DNA from: Niastella sp. OAS944
Lineage (GTDB): Bacteria; Bacteroidota; Bacteroidia; Chitinophagales; Chitinophagaceae
DNA length: 64,000 nt
NCBI GenBank assembly: GCA_024809215.1
Contig: JANUBW010000001.1
Span: forward strand, 1,964,841-2,028,840
Direction of reading: 5' to 3'
In this document: positions 52,336-62,389 of the stretch, piece after piece
Layout: each line of letters starts with the position of its first letter
How positions within the stretch are numbered: the stretch's first letter is position 1
Made by a program: the position numbers and the translations under genes
Notes under the pieces: generated by a model
Told to the model about the DNA's origin: nothing
Database searches by the model: none
The model's input: the letters and a program-made list of their open reading frames with translations, nothing else

Positions 52336-53768
52336 TTACCTTGTTCAAAGTCTTTCATTGCTATTTCGGTGAGCGGTTTCAATGCCTTCACCTTTTCTTC
52401 TTTATCTTCTACTTTAGCCGCTTCCGTTTTCTTTGCTCTTGGCTTTTTTGCTTTTACCGGTTTTTTTTCCTCCCCTTCTTCTTCCTCTTCCTCCTCTTCG
52501 TCAGCTTCTACTGCTTTTTTCTCTTTTGGTTCTTTTGGCACTACCGGTGTTTCCAGTTGTTCTACGTTACGGGCCACACTTAAAATAATACCAATAGCCA
52601 AACAGGTGAACAGGAATGAACTACCGCCCATACTTACCAGTGGTAAGGTTACCCCTGTTACCGGGAACAGGTTAACGGTTACCGCCATATTTATGAGCGC
52701 CTGTATTACCAGCGTGAAGCTTAACCCCAACGCCAGAAATGCCCCAAAAGCATAAGGGCATTTTTTAAATATTCTGATACTCCTTAAAAGGAATAGCAGG
52801 TAAACAAATAAGATAAAACCGCCTCCCGCCAGTCCATACTCCTCTATAATGATCGCAAAAATGAAATCTGAATATGGGTGTGGTAAAAAGTTTCGCGTTT
52901 CACTATTACCAGGCCCCAACCCCAGCAAACCGCCTTTTGCAATAGCGATCTTCGACTGGTTTATTTGATAGTTCTCATCTTTATCTACCTGTTTGCTATC
53001 ATAAATAAAGTTCTGTACACGGCTTATCCAGGTAGGTATACGTTTAACCTGCAAAAAGAAAGGCAGTTCCCTGCATTTCTCTTCTTTTTTATCATAAAAT
53101 GCCACAGCCAGCATAACCAGTATCGCTACAGGTATAGCAGCCAGGCCAATCGTCATCAACAGGTGTTTGGTGTTTGCCCTGCCTATAAATAATAACATCA
53201 TGCTGGTAGCTCCTACCAGCAATGCGGTAGACAGGTTGGCCGGTGCAATCAACACGCATATCATACCAACGGGCATGATCACGGGGAGATATCCCTTTTT
53301 AAAATCCTTTATCACATCCTGTTTCTTACTTAGCAGGCGGCTCAGGAACATGAACAGCGCCAGCTTGGCAAGGTCAGATGTTTGGAATGTTAAATTGATG
53401 ATAGGTAACCGTATCCAACGGCTACCCTGGTTCAATTCAACACCAAAGGCCAGTGTGTATATTAATAAGGGTATCGATATTATGAATAAGATACGCGCTA
53501 CCCTCGACCACAGGGTGTAATTCACCCGGTGTGCAAAATAAATGATCCCTAACCCCAATGCAGTGAACACTACCTGCTTAAACAGGTATACCTCGGTATT
53601 ACCGCGATTATACTTGTATGCAAGCAACCCGGTTGAACTATATACGGCCAGCATTGATACCAATGCCAATACAACCACAATAGCCCAAATGACCTTGTCG
53701 CCACGGGTCTTGCTCAGCAGGCCGCTTGCACTTGTTTGTTTCAACGGTATGTCGTTTGCGCCTGTCAT
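52332..53768 (-). CDS. ftsW: Peptidoglycan glycosyltransferase FtsW with acidic C-terminal tail
   Basis: 478 residues. SEDS-family glycan polymerase of the divisome with about ten helices. Motifs include NQGSRWIRL, the long periplasmic loop ending in KGGLLGLGPGNSETRNFLPH, and MGGSSFLFTCLAIGIILSV. Residues from about 411 on (68 in all) form a cytoplasmic tail of alternating acidic and basic blocks (a run of eight Glu, then KKPVKAKKPRAKK), not found in standard FtsW. It overlaps murG by 4 bp and follows murD by 58 bp. Confidence 0.93.
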   Translation of the reverse strand: MTGANDIPLKQTSASGLLSKTRGDKVIWAIVVVLALVSMLAVYSSTGLLAYKYNRGNTEVYLFKQVVFTALGLGIIYFAHRVNYTLWSRVARILFIISIPLLIYTLAFGVELNQGSRWIRLPIINLTFQTSDLAKLALFMFLSRLLSKKQDVIKDFKKGYLPVIMPVGMICVLIAPANLSTALLVGATSMMLLFIGRANTKHLLMTIGLAAIPVAILVMLAVAFYDKKEEKCRELPFFLQVKRIPTWISRVQNFIYDSKQVDKDENYQINQSKIAIAKGGLLGLGPGNSETRNFLPHPYSDFIFAIIIEEYGLAGGGFILFVYLLFLLRSIRIFKKCPYAFGAFLALGLSFTLVIQALINMAVTVNLFPVTGVTLPLVSMGGSSFLFTCLAIGIILSVARNVEQLETPVVPKEPKEKKAVEADEEEEEEEEGEEKKPVKAKKPRAKKTEAAKVEDKEEKVKALKPLTEIAMKDFEQGK

Positions 53769-53826
53769 TTATCTATATAGAAATATTTTTCCCAGTACTT
53801 ACTAACCCACTCTTTCTTGATATCAA

Positions 53827-55167
53827 CTACAGCTCACGCACAGCCTGTTTGAACTGATCGCCACGATCTTCATAGTTCTTGAACAGGTCGAAGCTGGCGC
53901 ATGCCGGACTTAACAAAACCGTATCGCCCGGTGCAGCTAAATGAAATGCAGCTTTTACGGCTTCTTCAGCAGTTGCTGTGTTTACCATCAGCTTTACATC
54001 ATTTTGAAATGCTTCATGTATTTTACCATTGTCGGTGCCTAAACACACGATCGCTTTTACTTTTTCACGAACGAGGTCCAACAGGATAGAATAGTCGTTT
54101 CCTTTATCAACCCCACCCAGTATTAGAATAGTAGGCCGTTCCATGCTTTCCAGGGCATACCAGGTGCTGTTCACATTGGTAGCCTTGCTGTCGTTGATGA
54201 ACTCAACACCACGTACAGTAGACACGGGTTCCATTCTATGGGCCAGCGATTCAAACGTTTGAACGGCTACGCGGATCTTCTCCTTACGGATGCCCATCGT
54301 AACGCCCCCTAAGCTTGCTGCCATTGTGTTATTCTGGTTGTGTTTTCCTTTTAAAGTAAAATCACTCACATTCATCTGCATCTTCTCATCATCAACTGTA
54401 ACAGTCATCTGTCCGTTCCTGATAAAACCGCCCTGGGGTATTTCTTTGCTCATACTGAATGGTAATGGGTTAGATTTGATGGTATATTTCTCTAAATACT
54501 GCATGGTCACCGGATCATCGGCACAATAAATAAAATAGTCCTGTGCTGTTTGGTTCTCTGCTATTCTGAACTTACTGTGTATATAGTTTTCGAACCGGTA
54601 ATCATATCTGTCTAAATGGTCTTCCGAGATATTAGTGAGTATCGCCACATCTGGCCTGAACGTTACAATGTCATCCAACTGAAAACTGCTGATCTCTGCC
54701 ACATACAACTCTTTTGGGTCCTCTGCTATTTGTTTGGCAAATGAATAACCAATATTGCCAACAAGCGCACAATCTAACCCCGCAGTTTTACAAATGTGAT
54801 ACATCAACGACGTTGTTGTCGTTTTTCCGTTACTGCCCGTGATGCCAATGATCTTACTGTTGCCTTTGTAGCGGTATGCAAATTCTATTTCACTTATAAC
54901 CGGTATTCCTTTCTTCCTGATCTTTTTCACCAGTTCGTTCTTCTCCGGAATACCCGGACTTTTCATCACTTCATCCGCGTTCAGTATCTTTTCTTCGGTA
55001 TGCTGATTTGCTTCCCACTCAATTCCATATTTATTCAGCTCTTCTTTATATTTCTCTTTAACCGCCCCGCCGTCCGACACAAATACATCATACCCCTTTT
55101 GCCTGCCAAGGATGGCAGTGCCCACGCCGCTTTCGCCGGCTCCAAGTATTACCAATCGCTTACTCAT
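53827..55167 (-). CDS. murD: UDP-N-acetylmuramoylalanine--D-glutamate ligase
   Basis: 446 residues. Adds D-Glu to UDP-MurNAc-L-Ala. LVILGAGESGVGTAILGR at the start, ATP loop GITGSNGKTTTTSLMYH, and FINDSKATNVNSTWYALES in the C-terminal half. Full length. The 229-bp gap to mraY upstream has no clear feature apart from a plus-strand hairpin. Confidence 0.95.
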   Translation of the reverse strand: MSKRLVILGAGESGVGTAILGRQKGYDVFVSDGGAVKEKYKEELNKYGIEWEANQHTEEKILNADEVMKSPGIPEKNELVKKIRKKGIPVISEIEFAYRYKGNSKIIGITGSNGKTTTTSLMYHICKTAGLDCALVGNIGYSFAKQIAEDPKELYVAEISSFQLDDIVTFRPDVAILTNISEDHLDRYDYRFENYIHSKFRIAENQTAQDYFIYCADDPVTMQYLEKYTIKSNPLPFSMSKEIPQGGFIRNGQMTVTVDDEKMQMNVSDFTLKGKHNQNNTMAASLGGVTMGIRKEKIRVAVQTFESLAHRMEPVSTVRGVEFINDSKATNVNSTWYALESMERPTILILGGVDKGNDYSILLDLVREKVKAIVCLGTDNGKIHEAFQNDVKLMVNTATAEEAVKAAFHLAAPGDTVLLSPACASFDLFKNYEDRGDQFKQAVREL

Positions 55168-55396
55168 GTAATTACTAACTCCATTACATCAGACTCACCG
55201 CCTGAGCTTTTTTATTAATCACGTATAAATCCGGATTAGGGGGTTCTTCGCTAGTTTGAATTCTTACTGTCCTACCACACTCTACCTACCTACTATGATG
55301 GTTTTCCTTAAGTGGAAATTCAGAGTGGTGGTTTTTCAGTAATCCGCTTTCTATGTTTTTTAAGGTACCGGCTAACCGATCACGCTCTTTATTTTG

Positions 55397-56677
55397 TTAT
55401 CTTATTTTCAATGTTACTATCGCAAACACTATACACAAAATGGTTACGATCCAGAACCTCGTTACGATCTTCGATTCATGATACCCCAGTTTCTGATAGT
55501 GGTGGTGTAGCGGGCTCATGAGGAATATTCTTCGCCCTTCACCATATTTTCGTTTCGTGTATTTGAAATATGATACCTGTAAGATCACACTCAGGTTTTC
55601 AACCAGAAATACGCCGCAGAATATAGGTATCAATAATTCTTTTCTTACAATGATGGCCAGCGCCGCAATAATACCACCCAGTGTTAAACTACCGGTATCG
55701 CCCATAAACACCTGCGCCGGATATGAATTGTACCATAGAAATCCTACGCAAGCCCCAATGAGGGCGCCAATGAATATACTCAACTCGCCCAGGTTGGGAA
55801 TGTACATGATGTTCAGGTATTCGGCAAACCGCAGGTTACCACTGGCATAGGCAAAAATGCCCAAACATGTTCCTATGATCGCACTCGTTCCCGTTGCCAA
55901 CCCATCAATACCATCGGTGATATTTGCACCATTTGATACAGCAGTTACTATAATGATCACAATAACCGCATACAGTATCCACGTAAGCCCACGTAAACCT
56001 GCCGGTAATAACTTCGAGTAGTTAAACTCGTGCGACTTTACAAAGGGAATAGTTGTGATGGGCTCATCGGCAATAACAAACTTCTTCACCTTGCCATCAA
56101 AATTAATTTCCCTGTAATTAGCCGTTTCAGCTGGTGGTGTTGAACCGGTAAATTCGCGCCACGCCTTTGTATTATTATTAAACAATATGGTAGCAGCAAC
56201 TACAAAACCTAATACAACCTGTCCTAGTATTTTAAACCAGCCGGCCAGGCCATCTTTATCACCCTTTTTATAAGCGATACCTTGTTGCTGGGCCAGTTTT
56301 TTAGCGCGCAGCTTCAGGTAATCATCTATAAAACCTATGAGCCCCAACCATACGGTTGCAAATAGCATGAGCCTGATGTACGCTTTTTGAAGGTCGGCCA
56401 GCAATAAGGTTGGCACCAGAATAGCCGTGATGATGATGAAACCACCCATGGTTGGTGTCCCTTTCTTTTGCTGTTCGCCGGCCAAGCCAAGGTCGCGTAC
56501 GGTTTCGCCTACCTGTTTTTTGCGCAGGTAGTTGATAAACTTTTTCCCAAACACAGCAGATATTACCAGCGAAAGTATCACTGCCAGTAATACGCGGGAT
56601 GTAATGAACTGAAACAGTCCAGCCCCCGGCATCTTAACCCCCAATTCCCTTAACCACTCAATTAAATGGTACAACAT
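55397..56677 (-). CDS. mraY: Phospho-N-acetylmuramoyl-pentapeptide-transferase
   Basis: 426 residues, about 60 more than E. coli MraY because of a soluble insert at about 165-235 ([20 protein letters not shown] and [19 protein letters not shown]), a feature of Bacteroidota MraY. The catalytic DD pair is in [11 protein letters not shown], and [13 protein letters not shown] and [15 protein letters not shown] are diagnostic. Ten membrane helices. Makes lipid I on the cytoplasmic side. Confidence 0.95.
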   Translation of the reverse strand: MLYHLIEWLRELGVKMPGAGLFQFITSRVLLAVILSLVISAVFGKKFINYLRKKQVGETVRDLGLAGEQQKKGTPTMGGFIIITAILVPTLLLADLQKAYIRLMLFATVWLGLIGFIDDYLKLRAKKLAQQQGIAYKKGDKDGLAGWFKILGQVVLGFVVAATILFNNNTKAWREFTGSTPPAETANYREINFDGKVKKFVIADEPITTIPFVKSHEFNYSKLLPAGLRGLTWILYAVIVIIIVTAVSNGANITDGIDGLATGTSAIIGTCLGIFAYASGNLRFAEYLNIMYIPNLGELSIFIGALIGACVGFLWYNSYPAQVFMGDTGSLTLGGIIAALAIIVRKELLIPIFCGVFLVENLSVILQVSYFKYTKRKYGEGRRIFLMSPLHHHYQKLGYHESKIVTRFWIVTILCIVFAIVTLKIR

Positions 56678-56712
56678 GTTGGTTTATATTTAGGTGTACG
56701 AGCTCTGGTTCC

Positions 56713-58176
56713 TCATTTTTCATACAGCTCAAACATTTCACGCATCACCTGCTTATCGTCAAAAGGATGTTTTACTCCTTTTATTTCCTGGTATTTTTCA
56801 TGACCCTTACCGGCTATCAATATAATATCACCGGGTTTTGCCATGCTTACTGCCAATTTAATGGCTTCCTTGCGATCGGGTACCGATACATATTTTCTTT
56901 TGGCCGCGGTATTTAAACCGGTTTCCATTTCGGCCAGTATTTGCAATGGATCTTCACTGCGCGGATTATCGGAAGTGAACACCACTCTATCACTATGCTC
57001 ACAGGTTACTTCGGCCATCACCGGGCGTTTGGTTTTATCCCGATCGCCGCCACAGCCAACTACCGTAATGATCTGCTCATGTCCTTCGCGCAATTTTTTT
57101 ATAGTAGCCAGCACATTCAGCAATGCATCGGGTGTATGGGCGTAATCAACTATTCCTATTACCTTCTGGTTAGGCGATATTATATAATCAAACCGCCCCT
57201 CGGCACCGGTGATCTCGCTCAGGCAACGCAACACTTCCTGTTTATCTTCTCCCAAACAAACCGCTGCGCCATATACTGCCAGCAGGTTGTAGGCATTGAA
57301 CTCACCAATAAGGCGAAAATGTACTTCCTGGTCGTTGATGGTCATTACCAAACCGGTCAAACTGTTCTCCAATATTTTGCCTTTGAACTCGGCCATGGTA
57401 CGCAAACTGTATAAGTATTTGCGTGCATGGGTGTTTTGCAGCATTACCTGACCACGTTTATCATCGGCATTTGAAATAGCAAATGCATCTGATGGCAACG
57501 AATCGAAGAAAGATTTCTTTACCCTGATGTACTCATCGAATGTTTTATGATAATCCAGATGATCGTGGGTAATGTTACTGAACAAACCGCCTGCATACTT
57601 TAACCCGGTAATGCGATGCTGGTGTATGGCGTGTGAACTGGTTTCCATGAATACATGGGTACAGCCACTGTTCACCATTTGTTGCAACATGGCGTTCAGG
57701 CTAATGGCATCTGGCGTTGTATGCGTAGCCGGCACAATTTCATTTCCTATATGGTTTTGTACTGTGCTTAACAAACCGCATTTATATCCCAATGATGTAA
57801 AGAGCTTGAATAATAAGGTAGCGATGGTGGTTTTACCGTTGGTGCCGGTTACGCCAATAAGCTGCACTTTTTCTGACGGCTGCCCGTAAAAGTTATGCGC
57901 CATATAACCGGCGGCGGCGGCACTGCTTTCAACCTGCACATACACCACTCCTTCTTTAAGTTCGGCAGGCATTGTTTCACAGATCACTGCTGCAGCGCCC
58001 TGTTGTAATACCTGGTCAATGAACTTATGACCATCTACCGCAGAACCTTTTACTGCAATAAAAACCGATCCTGCACTTACCTTTCGTGAATCTAACTGCA
58101 GGTCACGCACCGGTATGCTGGTGTTACCATGTACCGAGCGAATGCTTACTTTATATAATATATCCTGCAGTGTCAC
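56713..58176 (-). CDS. murE: UDP-MurNAc-tripeptide ligase, meso-diaminopimelate type
   Basis: 487 residues. Adds the third stem amino acid. ATP loop GVTGTNGKTTIATLLFKL, THTTPDAISLNAML, and FTSDNPRSEDP: DNPR is the signature of enzymes that take meso-diaminopimelate, so the wall is expected to be of the DAP type. The start is a GTG at 58176, 12 bp after the ftsI stop. Confidence 0.95.
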   Translation of the reverse strand: MTLQDILYKVSIRSVHGNTSIPVRDLQLDSRKVSAGSVFIAVKGSAVDGHKFIDQVLQQGAAAVICETMPAELKEGVVYVQVESSAAAAGYMAHNFYGQPSEKVQLIGVTGTNGKTTIATLLFKLFTSLGYKCGLLSTVQNHIGNEIVPATHTTPDAISLNAMLQQMVNSGCTHVFMETSSHAIHQHRITGLKYAGGLFSNITHDHLDYHKTFDEYIRVKKSFFDSLPSDAFAISNADDKRGQVMLQNTHARKYLYSLRTMAEFKGKILENSLTGLVMTINDQEVHFRLIGEFNAYNLLAVYGAAVCLGEDKQEVLRCLSEITGAEGRFDYIISPNQKVIGIVDYAHTPDALLNVLATIKKLREGHEQIITVVGCGGDRDKTKRPVMAEVTCEHSDRVVFTSDNPRSEDPLQILAEMETGLNTAAKRKYVSVPDRKEAIKLAVSMAKPGDIILIAGKGHEKYQEIKGVKHPFDDKQVMREMFELYEK

Positions 58177-58188
58177 GCTATATAATTA

Positions 58189-60318
58189 TTAGTTCAGTTC
58201 TAAAGTCACAGTTTGATTGTTACTTACGTATGCACCGGGTTCTATACTCTGGTTGGTTATTTTCCCTCTTCCCCGAAACACCACTTTCATCTTTCTGTTT
58301 TCCAACAGGAACAACGCATCTCTTAAACCCATTCCCTTTACATCGGGCATCACCTTGTTCGAAACCTTCCTGTTGTTCAACTCAAAACGATTATCCAGCG
58401 AATACAAATGGCCCCATTCATCGGCCCTTGCCGAGTCGCGATACTTCATCTTCAACTTCTCCACCACTTCTTTTATATCTTCAACCGAACCGGCATATAA
58501 GTTATAACTGCTGTCTTTTGTTATTGCCAGTTGTTTTATGCCTCTGCTTCTATCGGCGTTCAGCGCATATAATTTATCAGCGATCTCTTTAAACACTGGT
58601 CCTGCAATTTTTGCTCCGTAATACACAGGTGCAAATGGTTTGTTTCGAATTACCACTATGCAGCTGTATTGCGGATGGTCGGCCGGAAAATAACCTGCGA
58701 ACGACGACTGGTAAATATGCTCACTATATCCTTTGTTGCCGTTGGCCATTAATGCCGTTCCGGTTTTACCTGCTGCCCTGTAAGGTGCACCTCTAAACAA
58801 TTCCATTGCCGTTCCATCGGTACAAACACCTTCCAAACACTGACGTAATTGTTTTAAGGTTTTTGAACTACAGATCGATTCTTCCAGTACCTGTGGTTCG
58901 TTCTCTTTTATCTTCACGCCATTCTCGGTAATCGCATTTACCAGGTAAGGCTTCATCATTTTACCATTGTTTGCAACAGCATTGTATAACATCAATGTTT
59001 GCAAAGGACTTACCATTACTTCGTACCCGAAACTCATCCATGGCAGCGATGTTGAGCTCCATGATTTCGATTTGGGTGTTTTCACCACTGGATTTGCTTC
59101 GCCCAACAAGTCAATTCCTGTTGGTTGATCGAATCGCAGTTTCTTAATGTGATTTATAAAACGAGTCGGATTCTTACCATAGTAGGTCGTGGTCAACTTC
59201 GCCATTCCAACATTCGAGCTGTGTTCAAACGCCTGTTTTACGGTTGCATCTGTGCCATGATCTTCGGTGTCATATACAGTTCTGCCATTTACGTTCCAGC
59301 TTCCGCCTTCGAGGTTTATGTGTTGCTGCAAAGTTATTAATTGATCTTCGAGCAACGCTAACATCGTAGCCAGTTTAAATGTTGAACCTGGTTCTGATGT
59401 TTGAATGGCGTAATTATAGTTCTCCCAATAACCACCCTCTGGTCTACGGCTCAGGTTGGCAATTGCTTTCACTTTGCCGGTTGCCACTTCCATTACAATA
59501 CAGGTGCCATACTCACATTCATTTGTTGTCAATACATTAAGCAATGCATTTTCTGTTATATCCTGAATGTTAACATCCAGTGTTGTCACAATGTCCTTTC
59601 CGTTCTGTGGTTCAATTTCCGATCCGTCTACAGGCACAAATACGCCGGCTGCAATTTTTCGCATCAGGCGTTTACCACTTTCACCGCGTAATTGATCGTC
59701 ATATGTTTTTTCGAGCCCCACATTCATACTACGCATGGTACCGCCACTGTCAATGTACTCGCGTGATAGTCCGATGGTTCTGTTTGCCAACAGGCCAAAC
59801 GGGTTCAACCTTTTATCTTTTACTTCAGCAATAAAACCGCTTTTGTTCTTTCCCTCACGCACCAATGGCAAACTGCGTAACTGTTTGTATTGTTGAAATG
59901 TCAGGTTCTTTTTTAATAAATAGTACCGGTTCTTTTTTTGATAACCTGTTTTTAATTCACGGCGCCACGATGCTTTGCTTTTTTCAGGAAACATTGCTGC
60001 AAGGCCAATTGACAGTGAATCAAGGTTATTATCGAACCGCGCACCATTCTTTTGACGTAATCCTTCTGCTGCAAAATCTATATATATATCAAAATATGGT
60101 GTTGATGTACTGAGCATGCGGCCATCTTCGCTATATATGGTACCGCGCTGTGCATCTAGTTCTACAAACTTCTGCTGTTGGTCTTTTGCCTGATCGCGCC
60201 AGTATGAACCCTGCACCTGCTGAATATATATGGCCCGGCCCATGATCGCAAAACTGAACACCACTATGCCAATAAAGCACAGATACACCCGCCATAATAT
60301 GTCCTTTTTAACCTCCAC
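58189..60318 (-). CDS. ftsI: Division-specific peptidoglycan transpeptidase FtsI (PBP3) with PASTA domain
   Basis: 709 residues. N-terminal membrane helix, dimerisation domain, and transpeptidase domain with SxxK in GSTFKLATM, SxN in SSNVGMAK and KTGTA in AGKTGTALMA. The C-terminal about 65 residues (VMPDVKGMGLRDALFLLENR and VSNNQTVTLELN) form one PASTA domain, usual in Bacteroidota FtsI but absent in E. coli. Crosslinks wall at the septum. The start codon is a GTG at 60318; no ATG precedes it in frame. Confidence 0.94.
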   Translation of the reverse strand: MEVKKDILWRVYLCFIGIVVFSFAIMGRAIYIQQVQGSYWRDQAKDQQQKFVELDAQRGTIYSEDGRMLSTSTPYFDIYIDFAAEGLRQKNGARFDNNLDSLSIGLAAMFPEKSKASWRRELKTGYQKKNRYYLLKKNLTFQQYKQLRSLPLVREGKNKSGFIAEVKDKRLNPFGLLANRTIGLSREYIDSGGTMRSMNVGLEKTYDDQLRGESGKRLMRKIAAGVFVPVDGSEIEPQNGKDIVTTLDVNIQDITENALLNVLTTNECEYGTCIVMEVATGKVKAIANLSRRPEGGYWENYNYAIQTSEPGSTFKLATMLALLEDQLITLQQHINLEGGSWNVNGRTVYDTEDHGTDATVKQAFEHSSNVGMAKLTTTYYGKNPTRFINHIKKLRFDQPTGIDLLGEANPVVKTPKSKSWSSTSLPWMSFGYEVMVSPLQTLMLYNAVANNGKMMKPYLVNAITENGVKIKENEPQVLEESICSSKTLKQLRQCLEGVCTDGTAMELFRGAPYRAAGKTGTALMANGNKGYSEHIYQSSFAGYFPADHPQYSCIVVIRNKPFAPVYYGAKIAGPVFKEIADKLYALNADRSRGIKQLAITKDSSYNLYAGSVEDIKEVVEKLKMKYRDSARADEWGHLYSLDNRFELNNRKVSNKVMPDVKGMGLRDALFLLENRKMKVVFRGRGKITNQSIEPGAYVSNNQTVTLELN

Positions 60319-60381
60319 TTTTTATCGTCAATGGTGAAAGGAAGATGCCTTTCACTTTATCATTTTTAATTTCTCTGTTTT

Positions 60382-60717
60382 TTATTTCTCATTTCCAGTT
60401 GAATCAACCAGTATGGCCGGTGGAACTGTTAGTTCTTTTAATCCCAGGGGTTCTACCGATTTTGCCAGTTCACTTTGTTTACTGCGGAACATCACATCAC
60501 TTTTCAGTGTTTTGTATTCGTATTGCAGCTCCTTCAGTTCGCGATTCACTTTGTTTATGTTGCGTACCGTATTATCGGCAAAGTGACCATTTGCGATATA
60601 AACAATTGCAAGGCCCGACAGGAACAGGAAGAAAGGAAGGTTCTTCACAATCCACCTGTACCCAAACAACCTTTTTCGTTGTCTTCTCCTGCGTGATATT
60701 TCTTTTTCTTCACTCAT
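60382..60717 (-). CDS. ftsL: FtsL-like division protein
   Basis: 111 residues: a very basic cytoplasmic start (RRRRQRKR), one transmembrane helix (about 28-46), and a periplasmic heptad coiled coil (NINKVNRELKELQYEYKTL). Size, topology and position between rsmH and ftsI identify the FtsL/DivIC-type scaffold that binds FtsB-like partners and FtsQ. Sequence similarity to E. coli FtsL is low, as expected. Confidence 0.8.
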   Translation of the reverse strand: MSEEKEISRRRRQRKRLFGYRWIVKNLPFFLFLSGLAIVYIANGHFADNTVRNINKVNRELKELQYEYKTLKSDVMFRSKQSELAKSVEPLGLKELTVPPAILVDSTGNEK

Positions 60718-60840
60718 TTTTCTTAATCGAATAGCGGTCAGACAGGTGCTATCCGTCTAACCGCTATAAATGCTTAATTCACGAGGCGTAATTCAAAATA
60801 GAAATTGCAATTTTTAATACCCTTTATTATGAGAACAAGA

Positions 60841-60962
60841 ACTCTGTTTAATCAATTGGCAATTGACAATGGGCAATTGGCAAAGTTGCCGTGCCTTATG
60901 TCCTCGCCTCTAATCTTTAGCCCCATTCATCAATTGCTGTATTATTGCTTATTGCCTATTGT
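60841..60962. repeat. Word-type repeat inside the dcw cluster
   Basis: CAATTGGCAATTGACAATGG and GGCAATTGGCAAAG on one arm, TATTGCTTATTGCCTATTGT on the other, between rsmH and ftsL. It sits in a 245-bp gap and could form a hairpin in the dcw mRNA. The inner loop differs from the core at 37880. Confidence 0.55.
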
Positions 60963-61886
60963 CTATTGTTCTTCTACTCTCTCCGCTACTCGTAACCGGG
61001 CACTTCGTGCACGGGAATTTCTTTTCATTTCGGCTTCGGTTGGAACGATTGGCTTTTTAGTTATTGCTTTGAGGGGTGGTGTGGAGGTTTGTAATCCGAA
61101 CGGGTCAACATCCACTTCTTCTTCTTCAAAATGCCCTTTGCGAAAAAAATTCTTCACGATCCGGTCTTCCAAAGAATGAAAAGTTATGATAGCCACACGG
61201 CCGGTGGGTTTTAACAGGGGGGGAACCTGTTGCAGCATTTCTTTTAACGCGCCTAATTCATCATTCACCTCAATACGCAAAGCCTGAAATACCTGGGCAA
61301 AGTATTTATTTGGGTTTCCTTTTACTACCGAGTGCAGTGCCTGTTTAAAGTTGGAGATGGTTTTAAGCGATGCCGTTTTACGAACCTGAACAATGGTGCG
61401 TGCCAGTGTTTTTGAGTTGGTTACTTCACCATACTGTTCAAACAACTTATGCAACCGTTGTTCATCGTAGGTGTTAACCACTTCAAAAGCGGTTAGTTGC
61501 TGCCGCTGGTCCATACGCATATCGAGGTCGCCTTCAAAACGGGTGCTAAACCCGCGGTCGGCTGTATCGAACTGATGACTGCTAACACCAAGGTCGGCAA
61601 GAATGCCATCAACCTGTGTTATTTTGTGTAGCCGGCAAAACCGCTGCAGGTGCCTGAAATTGTGCGGAACAAAAATGATACGATCATCATCGGGCACATT
61701 TTTACGAGCATCTGCATCCTGATCGAAAACAACCATACGCCCTTCGGCGTTAAGATGTTTTAGTATTTCCAGGGAATGGCCGCCGCCACCAAAGGTACAA
61801 TCAACATACACCCCGTTCGGGCGAATGTTCAATCCGTCGATGACCTCGTGCAATAAAACCGGTACATGGTAAACAGGCTCACTCAT
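60963..61886 (-). CDS. rsmH: 16S rRNA m4C1402 methyltransferase RsmH
   Basis: About 307 residues. SAM-dependent N4-methylation of C1402 in 16S rRNA. The SAM loop is VDCTFGGGGHSLEIL, followed by LADLGVSSHQFDTADRGFS and IITFHSLEDRIVKNFF. ATG 61886 (MSEPVYHVPVLLHEV) is chosen; a longer frame would overlap mraZ. It starts 4 bp after mraZ ends, as in most dcw clusters. Confidence 0.95.
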   Translation of the reverse strand: MSEPVYHVPVLLHEVIDGLNIRPNGVYVDCTFGGGGHSLEILKHLNAEGRMVVFDQDADARKNVPDDDRIIFVPHNFRHLQRFCRLHKITQVDGILADLGVSSHQFDTADRGFSTRFEGDLDMRMDQRQQLTAFEVVNTYDEQRLHKLFEQYGEVTNSKTLARTIVQVRKTASLKTISNFKQALHSVVKGNPNKYFAQVFQALRIEVNDELGALKEMLQQVPPLLKPTGRVAIITFHSLEDRIVKNFFRKGHFEEEEVDVDPFGLQTSTPPLKAITKKPIVPTEAEMKRNSRARSARLRVAERVEEQ

Positions 61887-61890
61887 AACA

Positions 61891-62355
61891 TTACAATTGT
61901 GTAGTATTTTGACCACCCATTACCCGCTCTGCCAGATCGCTGTACTTTTCCGGTGTAAAAGACTCAAAGAACTGTTGGTACTTAACTTTATCCCAGATCT
62001 CAATTTTATTGATAACAGAAACCAGTACTACATCTTTTTCAAGCCCGGCGTGGGCTTTTAAATTGGGTGGTATCAGCATGCGCCCCGCAGAATCTAATTC
62101 ACTAAGCGATGCCCCCATTGTGAAATATCTTAAGAACTCCCTATTTTCGGCCTTGTATTCGCTAACTTTACTTAGTTCGGCAAGTATAGGATCCCAATTT
62201 TTTTTAGGATATAAAGTCAAACATTTTTCAAAACCACGAGCTATGACAAACTGGTCACCCGCATCCTCCGGCAGTTGTTTTTTGATTCCCGCTGGTAGGA
62301 GAAAACGACCCTTAGCGTCTAAAGTAACCTCGTATTCTCCGAGAAATTGTATCAT
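61891..62355 (-). CDS. mraZ: Transcriptional regulator MraZ
   Basis: 154 residues with two AbrB-like halves: LDAKGRFLLPAG near residue 13 and LDSAGRMLIPPN near residue 88, giving the DxxGR pattern of each half. MraZ forms a ring-shaped oligomer that binds repeated boxes at the dcw promoter and regulates the cluster. Three such boxes lie 35-60 bp upstream of the start codon. First gene of the 17-kb cluster. Confidence 0.95.
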   Translation of the reverse strand: MIQFLGEYEVTLDAKGRFLLPAGIKKQLPEDAGDQFVIARGFEKCLTLYPKKNWDPILAELSKVSEYKAENREFLRYFTMGASLSELDSAGRMLIPPNLKAHAGLEKDVVLVSVINKIEIWDKVKYQQFFESFTPEKYSDLAERVMGGQNTTQL

Positions 62356-62389
62356 TTACAATGAGTTGCACCCGTTTGACTAATACCTA

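Noticed and set aside
55190-55225. Terminator between mraY and murD (CTCA/TGAG stem with T6)
   Set aside because: Stem and T-run work only on the plus strand, while all genes there are on the minus strand; the stem is just 4-6 bp.
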